64,000 nt of DNA from Chiua virens (GCA_019787685.1 JAHNUO010000013.1:806001-870000), one strand, 5' to 3'; positions 1 through 12,582 are shown, counted from the first letter of the stretch. Notes: generated by a model from the sequence alone, not told the origin. Translations and numbers: made by a program.

Positions 1-527
1 AAAAACGATTACGCTCCGAGGACTTCAGAAAGGTGCACGAAGAAGAAGCTTGTACTATCACTCAGAAAAAGATGCACTTGCGTCTCCGATGTCGGGGACT
101 ATGGTTCGACGCACCCGTGAAGATACGCAGGAAATCTCTCGCTCCAAGGTACAAGTCGAGGTTGTCCAAGTGTTTTCTTGACATCATCACCGGCCCAATA
201 CTATCAATTGTCTGCGGTGATTCTTTGAGGTGATTCATTTCGAAGAATGATGGACGTAAACTCATGTTCTGGACTACTTTGAAGCTATAGGAATCATTAC
301 TATGGAATACGTTGGAACCTATGAACATGAAAAGGGAGTAATTCGGGCTAGGTAAGCCATCAATAACAAAGCCTCATTGAACATTGGAGGATTGTCAGTA
401 ACTCACCATGACCTTACTTGCACTCTTTCAATCGCAGCGGTGGCAGACTGGGACGCAGCTCGTCCAAAGGTCGGGAAACAAATCCAATGATTCCAGAATG
501 TCCGTCGTTCCAAGCGCCTGCCGAAAC
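1..527 (-). pseudogene. Truncated, internally deleted copy of part of UTP10
   Basis: The + strand here matches the + strand of the resident UTP10 gene (coded on -) piece by piece. Bases 1-60 resemble 7328-7374, about 60-330 resemble 7400-7680, and about 395-527 resemble 7915-8105. The stretch equivalent to roughly 7780-7915 is missing. On the - strand, recognisable UTP10 residues survive at 62-328 (for example SNDSYSFKVVQNMSLRP against DDSYSFKVVQNVSLRP), but the exons cannot be joined. The splice donor next to the conserved GACCTTACTTGC block (rc ATG|gtgagt) is kept, so the copy was made from DNA, not from spliced mRNA. Similarity stops abruptly near 527, where GTPase-like sequence begins. 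The copy probably continues left of the window. Confidence 0.85.
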
Positions 528-540
528 TATAACCTTTTCC

Positions 541-641
541 ACGCCGCCGTATGTCGCAAGAAAATTCCGGTGGTTTTGGTCGTCACTGGGCTAGAGAACT
601 CCGAAGGTGACATGGAGAACTGGTGGACCGTGACAAATTGA
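541..641 (+). pseudogene. Fragment of an AIG1/GIMAP-like P-loop GTPase (G4 region)
   Basis: A + strand frame encodes KKIPVVLVVTGLENSEGDMENWW. This parallels KVPTALVFTGLEREVEMEDWW in the complete GTPase at 1510-3530. That block is the strand and turn where this GTPase group carries its base-recognition segment. The frame is lost straight after the WW pair. Possible further remnants reach about 920 in other frames, but I could not align them with confidence. No P-loop is present, so it is a relic, not a gene. It abuts the UTP10 fragment and points opposite to the intact GTPase. Confidence 0.6.
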
Positions 642-1509
642 AACATGAAAAAGATTTGATCAAATGTGGTACTGCGTAGCATGCGGCGGTTCGATGCCGG
701 CACATGCGCCACCATCCAAGGTCGGTTAGAGCACTCTCGAAGCGATGAGCCGTCTGGACATCTTGCAAGTGAACGTAGACGGTATGGTGTGGAAAGCGGA
801 CAAGGATTTCAAGTTGTTGACTCGGACTTCCGCGTGCTTATTGATTCCGAGCACCGCGGAAAGGAGCTGTCCCTCTTACTGGCATGTTCTGTGATGCGGT
901 CCCCACGTCGGAACGGGTAATTCGATGCATCTTTTTTTCAAGCGTATCTGTCTTCACGTCGATGCGCAAGAGCTACTTTTTGGAGATTCAAAACTTGGCT
1001 GTGTGGAACCTCGTCCGGGACGGCGAGGAACACTAGTGGCGCTCACGCAGAACAGAACGTGAATGAGCGTAGATTGCGGGAGAGGAAGAAGGGGAGAGAG
1101 AGAGAGAATGGTACAGTCGTATCGTATGCTATATATATGTCTCGAAGAGTGGGTGCGTCATCGTTAGTATGGAATATACAATGACATGTATGGTGAGCCA
1201 AAAGGGAAAGTAATATCGATCGGAAGCACAGCGGGGAAGGCGTATGGGCTTACACTGTGACAGCGGCCTGACCTTCTTGTCTTTTACACTGATGCCGCAG
1301 ACCGCGAACTGGACCGACTGTGTACCTAGACCAAAGTGTGGCCTGGGGCCCACCGAGCCAATCTTGTGGCGCTATGCGTACGACTTCGAGTTCGCAAAAA
1401 TATAGAGTTCCTCGGGAGATCAAGCTCAACTCGGACATGCAGAACTGAGGTACATATTGTACAGAATCCTTGTAAACTATAGTAAAAACTGGAAGACACG
1501 ACTGGTAAA
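642..1509. other. No supported gene
   Basis: This is about 0.87 kb of decayed or intergenic sequence. The left end may hold further frame-broken remnants of the GTPase relic. A purine-rich run (gagaggaagaaggggagagagagagaga) lies near 1078-1108. The right end is the 3' flank of the GTPase gene. Nothing else is recognisable. Confidence 0.5.
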
Positions 1510-3530
1510 CTAACTGGTTGCTCCATAGCGATGTGACGACGATTGTCCCGTATAACCACCCCGACCTGTATACGTCTGAGGTGGCACGACTGCGTTCGGA
1601 TCCGGCTGAACTATACTAGCCGCGTTCCTCGGTTGTCCGGCACTCCCACCCGCACCAACACGAGATCCAGATTGAGACGCGACCTCCAGGTTGGGTCCCC
1701 GCTTAAGCTGCCCGCTAAGAGAACCGGTAGCAGACCAGCTGCTGGCTCCGCTGTCCGGGTTGGACACCTTCTTTGTTTGCCCCGGACTCCCCCCAGAAGA
1801 GACAGCAGACCACTTGTCTCCGCTTGCTGGACTCGGTACCCTCTTCGGTTGTACGGCAGCCTGAGTCTCCCCAATAGTGGTGTAAGGCGTAGCATAGGGT
1901 ACGGTGTCCGCGTGGGGCTCTTTCCTAGATGGCCTGATACCCTCCCTGACATTGGGAGAAGGGGTACCTCTGCTTGCGCCATCGGGAATGGGCTCTTCCT
2001 TCGATCGCCTGATACCCTCTCTGACGCTAGGGAAAGGGACAGTTCTGTCTGCGCCCTCCGGGATGGGCTCTTCCTTCGTTATCCTGATACTCTCCCCGAC
2101 GCTGGGGGAAGAGGAAACTCTACCTGCGCCCTCCGGGATAGGTTCTTCTTTCGTTGGCCTGGTACTCTCCCCGATGCTAGGGTGAGAGATAGCACTAGTG
2201 GCATATGAGCTAGGATACTCCCTCGATGGTCTTGTATCATCCCTGACGCTGCGGGAAGAGGTAGTCCTACTGCCCGATTCCCCGCCTAATCGCTTGGAGC
2301 TCCTTCTGATGGGGGAATCGGCGGCCCTGTCCACGGTGTCCGGGTTCCGTGGGTTGTCTGACGGCTTAGCCCTGACGTGGACAGTAGTTCCAGCTCTGTC
2401 CGCGTCATCCGGGCTCGGTGTTTCCACGTATACGTTCGCATGTTTCGTCTTTTGCCTTCCAGAGGCATTCGATTCCATGTTGGAATGGCTCTCTTCTTCT
2501 TTGTTCCCGTCCTGCGTCTGTTGTCCCGTTTCCGTCGTCTTCCCTGAAAAGCTCGTACCCAAGGTCGAAGGGACCACCCTGTTCTCCGAGGGCCTACTGT
2601 CCTCCCCTTCGTCATCAGAATTATCATCCTCAGAGTCCGCGGACGGCACTGCGTCTCCGTTCCCGCCCCCCTCCTCTGGCCCAGCGACCGGCGGCCCCGG
2701 GTCGGGTGGATTTACTTCTCCTACGGCCCCAGACTGTGCGGGTTGCGTATTTGGATCACCTTTCTCCATCATGTCTGCGATTTTCTTCGCGGTCTCGGGG
2801 TCCAGCTTACAACGCTTCACCAACACCTTCAGGACTTTCTTCCTCTTCGGGCTCATGCGTTTCTCGATGAGGCCCATCATCTCCCTACCAAGCCTCGCGA
2901 ACCAGTTAAATGTGTCCGGGGAATAGGCCGTATTTTTGAGAGCGCAGGTCTTCAGAAGGTCACGAATCACTACTCGAGACTCGTTGTACTTGAGATCTTC
3001 TCCGGGAGTGTCGTTGTCCAGGACGGCAGTGACGCAAGCGTGGCCATCGCTCTTTATACCGTAGCCTTCTATGTGTTTCTGGTTTCTCCTCCACCAGTCC
3101 TCCATCTCCACTTCTCGCTCGAGGCCGGTAAAAACGAGTGCGGTAGGCACCTTGGTGCTGCAGAGAATCTCACAGAACAATCGATAGTTGCTCTGGGTTG
3201 TCGCCGTGATCCTGCCGCCACGCATGCAAAAAAGTAAAAGGTGGACACCGCCGGCATGATTGAGCTTTGTGATAAGCTCGTACGCTTTTTCGATGGCTTT
3301 CAAGTATCCGTTGACTCCCATCTGGGGCTCCTCGAGGCCGATGGTATCAAATATGGCAAACTTCATGCCATCGAATTCGATATCATGTTTAGTGGATTCC
3401 ATCGTGCAGCCGTTGACATCCGATGATACTTTTGCGAGCGTTCTCTGAGCGATGAGGTTGATGACAGAGCTTTTCCCTACACCAGTCTCGCCAAAGAGGA
3501 CGATATTGACGGTGTTAGACGGTGTGATTC
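1510..3530 (-). CDS. P-loop GTPase (AIG1/MMR_HSR1-like) with disordered repeat tail; N-terminus unresolved
   Basis: The Walker A/G1 motif GETGVGKSS lies at 3466-3492 after a VNIVLF strand. A conserved NGCT follows in the switch region, then the G3 strand and motif FAIFDTIGLEEP, then HLLLFCMRGGRIT and the G4-position strand ALVFTGLE. This is the arrangement of the large GIMAP/AIG1-like GTPase families expanded in Agaricomycetes. Nucleotide hydrolysis is expected, but the cellular role is unknown. The last ~400 residues are Pro/Ser/Glu-rich and disordered, with tandem units containing KEEPIPEGA. There is no in-frame ATG before the P-loop in this exon. A plausible 3' splice site (gcctag|GAATC) sits at 3530, so one or more upstream exons must exist between 3.5 and 3.9 kb, but I could not place them. 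A single long exon covers the rest and ends at 1510. Confidence 0.75.
1915..2215 (-). repeat. Coding tandem repeat, ~75-78 bp units, in the GTPase tail
   Basis: On the - strand there are about four imperfect units of ~25 residues. The pattern is P-S-[IV]-[GR]-E-x-[IT]-R-x-[TS]-K-E-E-P-I-P-[ED]-G-A. The underlying DNA repeats cctgata/ctctcc/gacgctggg/gggctcttcctt blocks at a regular spacing. The units are diverged from each other, so this is an old expansion. It lies in the disordered C-terminal half of the GTPase and may vary in copy number between strains. Confidence 0.8.
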
Positions 3531-4610
3531 CTAGGCAAAGCGCGCATGAGTTTTACTAGTATGACGATCATTGGCTTAGACGTTACCATGTCCGTGCTCG
3601 GTTTTGATATGTTCGGAGATCGCAGATTCGTTTACATCTGTCGCCTTGAAAGAGTGGCGGAACGGCAAGCGATTTGGGATGATGGATTTCATCTAAAGCG
3701 ATACAGCAGGCTAATGTCAATGGGCGGTAAAAAACATGGATGGGACGAGAATCATACCCTCGTAGTGGTGAAGGACATCTGGTCTCTGATGAAGGACATC
3801 GCAAAGGACAGGCTAAAGGATTGGAGTGATGGGGGGTTGGACGAGAGGTTTGAGGTCAAGGCTTCTACAGCGCCCTAGCCTCATGGCGAACACATGCGAC
3901 AGCTGAAAAATGGATATTGCGAGGTCGATTAGGATAGTCACCGTGGTGTAGCCCAAATATACCCAAATAACTCAACCTTGTTTACTATAGAGATTTACTG
4001 GTACTTATGTACTTGAGTAACTTTGACATCGATTGTCACTGCTTCTTAGGGTTCTTCAAGTTGCACATTGGCAGGGATGTGTCTATTGTCTGTTTCTCTC
4101 TCGATGTTTCCAGCTCCCCTCCGGTCGCTTCTTTTGAGGTAACACATCCATTCCTTCGAAGCGCGTGACATCCCACCGTTTCTAGAGCACTCCAAGTAGC
4201 TCGGGACATCGTTTTGTGCGTCCTTTTCGCTGCCTGGGTGGCCTATCGAGTCTGGAATCAGTTTTCCTCCTGTCTTTGTTGCAAGCCATGCCAATTATAT
4301 TCTGGCTATGGCTACTGGCAGATGAGCCCCGGGCCGACTCGGGCCCTCAAAATGGGCTGGGCGATTTGGACTGGCCCGAGTCCTTGTACGCCCGGGCCGA
4401 CCCGGGCCCCGCACATTTCTGGCCCGAACTCGCCATTGATGGCATTTAGTGATGCTGAACTTATCACCGAGTCCGTTCATTCTACACATATACGCTGTAG
4501 GTACTAGTATATACACGGAAAATTTCAGAGCACGGTGGAAAAATCCGGGTGAAATTTGGTGGGGGAGGTATGGCCTTGGTAAACAAGGTAATTTACAAGG
4601 ATTCACGACA
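3531..4610. other. Region upstream of the GTPase core and downstream of UTP10; no complete gene resolved
   Basis: About 1.1 kb. The left part should contain the missing 5' exon(s) of the GTPase on the - strand. A 110-codon open frame on the + strand at 3546-3878 has no recognisable relatives and overlaps that region. The right part holds a GC-rich internal repeat (4327-4434) and the 3' flank of UTP10. Confidence 0.4.
4327..4434. repeat. GC-rich GGGCC/CCCGG repeat tract, possible remnant of a non-coding element
   Basis: About 108 bp are built from repeated and inverted gggccgactcgggccc, ctggcccgagtc, gcccgggccgacccgggc and tctggcccgaa blocks, in surroundings of ordinary composition. Such GGCCC-rich blocks occur in non-coding repeats of basidiomycete genomes. 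I see no terminal inverted repeats or target-site duplication that would define a transposon. Confidence 0.55.
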
Positions 4611-7600
4611 CTACAACCCACTGATACTGCCCGCCACACTCTCCACTGCATTCTTGAGATTGTGTGTCTCACGAACAACGCTCTCGTTCTCGTCCTCGGC
4701 ACACTCGGCAATGAAAGTCGCTGTTTCGCCGACGAATCCTATAACAGAAATGGTGGTTGTGAGCACGGCATCGAGTCGAGACGGCCGCGTATAGACATAT
4801 GACTTACCGATGAGTTTTCCCCCTTCGGCTTTCCACATCTCTGTTGCACATTGGAGTGCCAGGATACGCACACGTGCATCCTCGGAGCGCGTGTGCATGA
4901 GAAGATCGAGGTTGAGGCGTTTGAGCAGGTCGGCAGACGTGCCTGGGAAGGATGGTGATGACGGCAACAAGACAAGATACCAAGGCGTGGGGCGCCGTCT
5001 TCAGTTCTGTCTCTGACGGTGCGAGGTGGACGGGAGATGGGGTGGGCAAGCGGACGGCGATTGGCACTTGGGACAGCAAGTGTGGAATAAGCAGTCGACA
5101 GCTTGTCTTCACGCCAAAAGACTGTCAAAGAGGACGGGTTTGACAAAGCTAGGGCCAGTTCGTGAACGGGACGTACCAGCTGTCGTCAGCTTCCAGGGAC
5201 TTTGTCAGGGTTGTGATCACGCCAGACCACAATGTAAAGTCCACCAGGGAGGCTTTTGATGAGGACGTAAAGGTTTGCAATACCTCTGTGAGAGGACGCA
5301 AAAGCGTGGACATGTACAGATTCATCAAACCCTGTTGGAGAGCAGCCGGAAAATAGGAATAGCGTTATCCATGATCATACAGACACGTACCTTGAAGTAG
5401 TCGAGCAAGGCAGTGTACACATGACAGAAGGTAATCCTCCTCTCGTCCGTCGCTGGTTATAGGTCAAGTCAACTTCATCAGCCATCGGCGACGTTGAACC
5501 GTCACACGCACCCTTTTCGTCTGCAAACGCCCAGTCGTGCATACGTCGGAATAGCGGTCTGAACGCATTCTCGTTCAGCTTCACGATGAGTTCAGGTAAA
5601 CGCCGATATTACGTAGGGCTCGCCCTGCCAGAATTCCAAAATGAGTCTGCACGATTCTTTCGACTACTCGACACAAGGACACGCCAAACCTTTGTGTATC
5701 CCAAATGCCATCTTCACTTCAAAGGCTTCCATGAATACCTTGAAGATCGCCCGCAAGTTGTCAAGGACTTCCGCACGAGGAGCGCTTTGCAGAGCTCTTT
5801 TGAACAGCATAAAGTATCCGATCATGCCATGAATGCCCTCCTGGTGCGTAGTTGTCTCGTTATCGCTTCAAATAGGTGTGCAACACATGGCATACCTTTG
5901 TTGCGGCCTTGTCCACCTTGGGCCAAAGTTCGTACAACACGGGGAGTAACACTTCGGGCGACGTTCGTTTCGAAATCGCCTTGGTCAGACCGGTGAGAGG
6001 ATTGTTTTGTGCGACGGAACGAAGCGCTATAATCAACATAGAGCATCGCAATCTCACCCAACTCTTGTTCCCCATAGAAAGCAGGTAGGGACGAGAGTAG
6101 ACTGTGAAGGGTTGCAAGGGCAGCTTCCCCTACATCGGCGACCTCTGAGGAGCCAGTAAGTAGCGTGGGAATAAGCGTATCGCAACACGTACGCGTCTTC
6201 CCTTTGAGACCTTCGCGAAGGATCGATGTGCATTCTTTTACGATATCCCTAAAGTGAGGGATGATCCGTGGCCCGAGTGTCGTGCTTATAACGCGGTCTC
6301 AGACTCAAGCATGGTGAGAAGATACCAGGACTCACATCAAGTATGGCAAAACCGATATCCCCGCTGCAGCCGACGTCCGGGATCGCACCACCTTGAGGAT
6401 GTGTGGCAAAGTGGACAGGAGCGCGGGCTCTTCACCGCTATGACACGTAGATCCCACTGCTTTGAGCGCTGCGAGCGCAGATTCGACCAAGGGACCAGCA
6501 GATTGATGTTCGATGATGTCCCGAACGAGACCGATAAGTTCAATAATCGTCGCTTGACACTCTTCACGCAGTTTTTCAGTCACCAGTGACATCCTGGCGG
6601 AAATGACACCAAGTGCTGCCGTCTTGATCTAAGACGATCAACGTCGATCCACATCCACATTCAAAAGACAGAAGTTAAATCACATACCCTTATATCGTCA
6701 GAAGCCAACATTACGCGACTTGCAACCAAGAACTCTCTTGCGGAGATGACGTTCATGATGCGCTCGATGGCAGTCTGAGCTGCCGCGACGACGGTTGTCA
6801 CATCACTTTCCGATGTATGATCTGTCGGAAGTGTCGCGAGATCCAATAGATGCGTTACCACATCAGTGGTGTTACCGACCCCTCCGCCTTGTACTTCATC
6901 GGACCCCGATGGTGTCAAGGATGTGCTCACAAACAGAATAAGTGCTTGTATGCGACGTTTTGGCATTGCAGAAGTAGAGGAAGAGTGTTCCCCGTCCCTG
7001 CAACGTAATGTTAACAACCACATGGAAAGAGATTGAGTAGATATCCAATACAGACCGAGGGTAATCTAGAAATGCAAGTCCGGCGCTTTCGGGCGCCAGT
7101 AGCTGGGATCTAAGTCTCACACACTCCTTCAACACCTCCGTGAGTACCTGAAATAAATGTGAGCTGTCTGCCAGCGGTCAGACCAGAGAACGTACAAATA
7201 ATTGCCATGAACGGTCGAAGTGACGCAGCAATGAGGTAGGAAGTGCAAGTGTAGTTTGAGCTTCTTCCGCAGTTTGACGGCTGGCGCGATTGGTGACCTT
7301 GTCGACAAGAAGCATGCAAATCGGAGCCAAAAACGATTGCGCTCCGAGGACTTCAGAAAGGTGCACGAAGAACCTTGTGGGACAGATAAGCAACGTATCT
7401 TCACTTGGAGAAAAGACGTACTTGTGTCTCCGATGTCGGGGAATATGGTTCGACGCATCCGTGAAGATACGCAAGAAATCTCTCGCTCCAATGTACAAGT
7501 CGAGGCCGCCCAAGTGTTTTGTTTTCAGGGATGACACCATCACCGGTACAATACTATCGATTGTCTGCGGCGACCCCTTGAGCTGATTCATTTCGAAAAA

Positions 7601-10600
7601 TGGACGCAAACTCACATTCTGTACCACTTTGAAGCTATAGGAATCATCCCTATGGAAAATGTTGGACCCCATGAACGTGAAAATGGGCATGATGTTATGA
7701 AGGACGGAATCGGGAGCAAGTCGGACTAGGTGGGCCATCAATAACAGAGCCTCGTTGAACGTTTGAGGATTATCAGTGACTGGCAAATGAATTGAGTAGT
7801 TGCCGGATGTGCGAGGTACGACTTTACTCACCCCTGATGAGCTCAACCAAGACATCCAGACGAATGGGCATCGCTGGAGGTTCCTGGTATTCCAATAAAT
7901 GATGAAAGCAAGTCATAAGAGGGAAACGCTCACCATGACCTTACTTGCACTCTTTTCAATCGCAGCCATCAACATCTGGCAGATGTAACTCGTGTCCGAC
8001 GGACCCCAAAGGTCTGAACGAACGACCTTGTTAAGCGTGTCCAAAAGGGCAGATATCAAATCCAATGATCCAGGAATGTCCGTCGTTCCAAGCACCTCGG
8101 CCAACAAACTCAACGGTTGTAGCTTAGTGAGCTCAGAGGCACGTGGCGCCCTGAAACCATTGTCAGTCTACGCGCCTCAGCAATTATGGTGGCCACATAC
8201 TGGTCCAACTTGGCACGCTTGCTCAAGGGCGTAGTGTTCTCGACCTGTTCCGGTCGGAATCGTGCGAGTAGATGGGCGATCAATGCAACATCCCCGAGGA
8301 GCTTCCCTAAGAGTGCTCGGGACGCCACATACTGCGTTCGATGCGTGAGCAATCATCAAAGGTTACCCAACGCCATCTACTTACCACCTCACCACCTTCA
8401 CTACCTGCCTGTAACAAGATCGCGCAAACCTCCGAGCGTCTCTCAAGATCGAGATCCATAAAGAGCCTTTGCTCAATGGCATCCGTATACAGTTTTCGCA
8501 CAGATGCGTCCGAATCTGTCAGACGTTGGTCAGAATACCAATCACACGTTGGCGAGTGACACGGACTGGAGTGGAAGTAGAATCGGAGTCCTGCAATGAA
8601 CACAGGCCAGGTGTCGTCGTCATCTCGGTTTGCGAGGTCTGCCGAGGTGATGCTGAGAAAGCCGCCAACGACAAGCGATACATAAACCTCAAACGATGTT
8701 CCAAACACCGTTGCAACAGCCGCAGTGTCTTGCGTAATGTCCTTCACGACTGGGAGCAACATGTGGGGCTTGGAGAGATCAGTGACGTTTTCGAGGGAGC
8801 GAAGCAGTGTGATCCGCGCAGATGAGAATGGATGGCTGATGACATGCGACAATAAGAAGCACAAGACCCGACGTTTGTATCTACGTGTGATCGTCATTAG
8901 CGAACGATAATGAAACGGACGTTTCTCGTACTTTGTGTTCGAACTTTCAAGGTGTTGCTGATGAAATACCCGCATATAGTCTGCATCCTGGATCAGTTGC
9001 TCCCTGTGATTCACAAGCGCTTTTACATATGTAGAAAGATCCTTGGTGTCGACGTATTCCAAACGAGCTGTCGTTCATTTGTCAGCAATCCTCCACCTCG
9101 CAATCCAAGGACTCACCGGAAGCCGATCCGTATAATGTGTCCAAGCAATACATGTGCTTCTTCTCCGAGGTGCTGCCGAGTAACAATATACTCTCAAAGA
9201 CCAAGGAACGGTCCCGTTTGTCGCTTCGTGCATCCAATAATATGGCTATCAACGATGGGAGCACCGTTTGAAAATCGATGGTACGATCACCAGAATGACC
9301 ACGGATGAACGCGAGCACATGCAACAGGGCGTGCATTCTAACCTTTTCCAAAGAGGGTGACGTTGAGAGAAGAATCCCGAGGAGGAAGGATAGCGAACTA
9401 TCTTTCAGGTTGAGGAAAAGCGCTTGCAGAACGGACGTCGAGAACTCGCTGGGTGCGGCAGCGGCAGATGTGGAGGCGAGGGCATAGACTTCTTGCATCA
9501 AGGATACATAGCACTGACTTGTGTCATTGGGAATCTGTTCGATCTTTGGTGCATGAGACCAGCCGACTGGTGGGAGACTATGTACACATACTGCGGGGAG
9601 CACTGAAATCCAAGCTGCCGAGAACTTGGCGGGGGCGGGAAGAGCCGGAATCAAGGCGAGGATTGAAGCTTGCAGCGCGTAGTTGGTGTTTCGTCCTCCT
9701 GGTTTGATAACTATCTTTGTACCTACGTGATGTGCATCTGATGCCTGAGGCTATCGTGAACAGTAAATCCTCGACGAAGAGTATTAGACGCACTTCTTCT
9801 AAACTCAAGCTGTCCCTTGCTTCTATCAATGAGACACGCATACAGCGAATGAAACGAAGGGCCAGTAAAGTCTTTTCGTCTCCCGAAGTTTGCATGAGCA
9901 GCGCGCGGCAGACCAAGTATGCCAATGCTCGAGCATGCGAATTAGAGTCATGCAATTTAGGACAATAGAACATCAATGTCCTGGAGGCTGTTGTCCGAGA
10001 GGAGGATGTTCTCTATGAGCATCCTTCGTTTCAGTGATCGAGTATATACTGTGTAAAAAGCCACTCACCCGCTATCTTGGCAGCGACATCCAGATTGACA
10101 CCACAAATCTTTTCGTCACCTCCGTCGTTACCATCCTTGTCATTCTCCGGGGCCTCTTTTTCTCCTAAGTAAGACGCTTTATCCCATATATCGACACAGC
10201 CACGTAGCCATCCCGTCTGGAACCCTCCACTTTCTTTTATGGCCTCCCACACACCACGCGTCGTCCTGAACTTTGTTTTTGAAGCCAACAGGAATGGGAA
10301 AAGCACGGTGTGTTGGATAGCTGACGTGAGATTTAAATACGCCTTGACAAACGGTCCGGCAAGGAATCCCACGTGAGTCAGTAAGACCGCCCGCGCGGGA
10401 GGGGTCGGGAGCAACTGCGAGCTGACAATGTCGAGTAGTTGTTGAGGCGATGTCGTGGGGACAATCGTTGAAAGAAACAGATCCGGCGAGTCGTATAGCG
10501 CTTGCAACACTCCCGCATGGGTATCGTAGATGCGACCAAGCAACGCCGATTGGATGGAAGCCTAGTGGAGCATGAGATTAAGTCAAGGTACAAGGGACAA

Positions 10601-12582
10601 TCAAAGGTGTACCATATCCGGAGCAGACAAAGCATCTTTTGCAGATTCCAAGGTCGAGTACATTTTCTCCACCGACGCAGCACGTGCATCCCTTGATGTG
10701 CTTGAAGATGCAACTATGATTTCGTTTACATTGCTGGACTCCGCTAATGGGTGGCTCTAAAATTCGTACCGTCTCAGTTTGGAACAACACTAATAAAAGT
10801 GGCTTTGCTCACTCGAGAAAACGACGTCAGGAGCTCATTCGTCAGCTTTCTGCGTGCTTTTCTGTCCTCGTTCGATTCACCAGCTTTGGTGCTAACCTCT
10901 GAAAGTATTTCATCTGCGATGTCTTTCAGTAACACAGGATGGCGCTGATGAACGAGTGAAAGCAATGACCGCGCGACTCGCGCGTTGTTTTCTCCCGTCT
11001 CAGGTTCAAGCTCTCCGAGGTCCGCATCGGGAGTAGACGTGGAAATGTGGACCAGAATGCGACACAATTCTTTGATGACTACCAAGGGAGCATTCGTGGT
11101 ATTTATTAAAGTAGAAAACAGTGACGATACCCGATGTTCATGGACGCTACACAAAATTGAGTTGGATTCTTATAACGAAAGATATAAAACACCCACCGGT
11201 CTCGCAGTGACCGAACGAGAGGAAGAATGAAGCGTTCGGCACCGACCATCGCCATGCTGCTACTTATCTCACTGGCGAACCCGCTATATAACCGACCCGT
11301 TTAAACGAAGTCCCAATACGACATATAAAAATGGACATACGTCATCTTTGTGCACAACTGGCACGCGCCGAGGGGAAACCCCTGGACATCTTCCTGGGAC
11401 GAGCAGATCGCCACGGCAGTTTTCACAAACTGTGCAGTGGAGACGGTGCCCTTTCCCGAACCCCGAGCTCCGCGGACTTGAGTTGTCAATGCGCTGATGA
11501 TGGCAGATACAGCGGCAGGTTTTAAGTTTACTCTTTGCGAGAGTGTGCACAGAAGAGCAAAGCTTCCAAGCTAAATATAATATGCTAAACCAGCACGTAA
11601 AGAATACGCAACTGGACAACTCACCACAACATTGGCATCTTTTTGTGAAGTTTGGAGCGGAGTAAGCAAAGAAGGTAGAATGAACGCAAGGACACCGTCG
11701 TCTAAGGATGTCACGGTAGAAATATAGTCGTGCATCGTAGCAACATGAAAAGCGAGCAATGTACGATGTGAATGCGAGCCTGGGGAAGGGGTGAGCGAAA
11801 CAAGACAAATGAAGAAGCAATAAGGTATACATTTGATAGCGGTTGGTAAAATACTGGAAACAAAACGTGCCACATCTGTATTTGATACCATGGCCTTTAT
11901 CAATGTACTGCGCGGAAGTGATTTTGCTGCCGATTTGAATGGGAGTAAAAATGAGAATGGAGAATTTGGCCTGAGCGTTCTGTGAGTATCAGAGTATATC
12001 GTTGGTAGAGCACCTACTGGATGTGCAATATCGAGAGCATTTTGACAAAGTGCGGGGATTCATGGGACGGCAAAAACAGCGTGAGGAGAGCCTCCACATT
12101 AAACTCGTTGATTCTGTCGCATATTGCAAGTTAGTGATCCCCGCAATGTGAAACGAGGCATACCTGAAGCGCCTAACAAGCCATTCCAAAATTTTGCTTG
12201 TGGGAGCCTCCATAAGCCAAGGACCAAGAAGAGCCAAAAGGACGTCGATATGCCGATCGAGAGTCGCGTTCAACTCGTTTGTCTGGAGTGTGCGATCAAG
12301 AACCCTGGCGGCATCGGAAAATAACTCCTGTTCGAGATCCACCGACAATGAAGACCCATCTGCGCCGAATTTGACGGTTTTAGATGAGAAGACAGGGGAG
12401 AGCGAACGAAGGTGGGAGAAGGCGGTGGAGGCAAGAGCATGTATGGAATCAATGTCATGAAGGTCGGCATCACGACCAGTGAATAGATATGACTCTGTCT
12501 TTCGCTTTTTTGATCTGTCTTGCAGCAGCGACGCGTTGAGGGACGTCGACGCAGCGAGCTGAGCTGCGAGGGCAGACGGCAT
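4611..12582 (-). CDS. UTP10: U3 snoRNA-associated protein 10 (HEATR1 family), many introns
   Basis: UTP10 is a very large HEAT-repeat protein of the t-UTP subcomplex of the SSU processome. It acts in the nucleolus in pre-18S rRNA processing and rDNA transcription. The N-terminus (MPSALAAQLAASTSLNASLL, then a SYLFTGRDADLHDIDSIHALA block) is family-typical. Further diagnostic blocks are HNIMPIFTFMGSNIFHRDDSYSF (about 7.65 kb), KLNENAFRPLFRRMHDWAF (about 5.55 kb) and a C-terminal GETATFIAECAEDENESV. The last intron is clear: gtaagt...gttatag between GKLIG and the final exon, which ends at 4611. The length (~8 kb including perhaps 20-25 short introns, ~2000 residues) fits the family. The reading frame near 5595 appears to be off by one base, just before VKLNENAFRPLF. 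Either the assembly has an indel, an intron is unusual, or the gene is damaged. Partial copies lie at 1-527 and 23750-24950. Confidence 0.9.

Noticed and set aside
1543..2926. Long open frames on the + strand (up to 242 codons)
   Set aside because: They are the complement of the Pro/Ser/Glu-rich tail of the GTPase. Skewed composition keeps the opposite strand open, and no domain is present.
3546..3878. 110-codon open frame on the + strand
   Set aside because: No recognisable family, no intron-supported extension, and it overlaps the place where the missing 5' exons of the GTPase must be.
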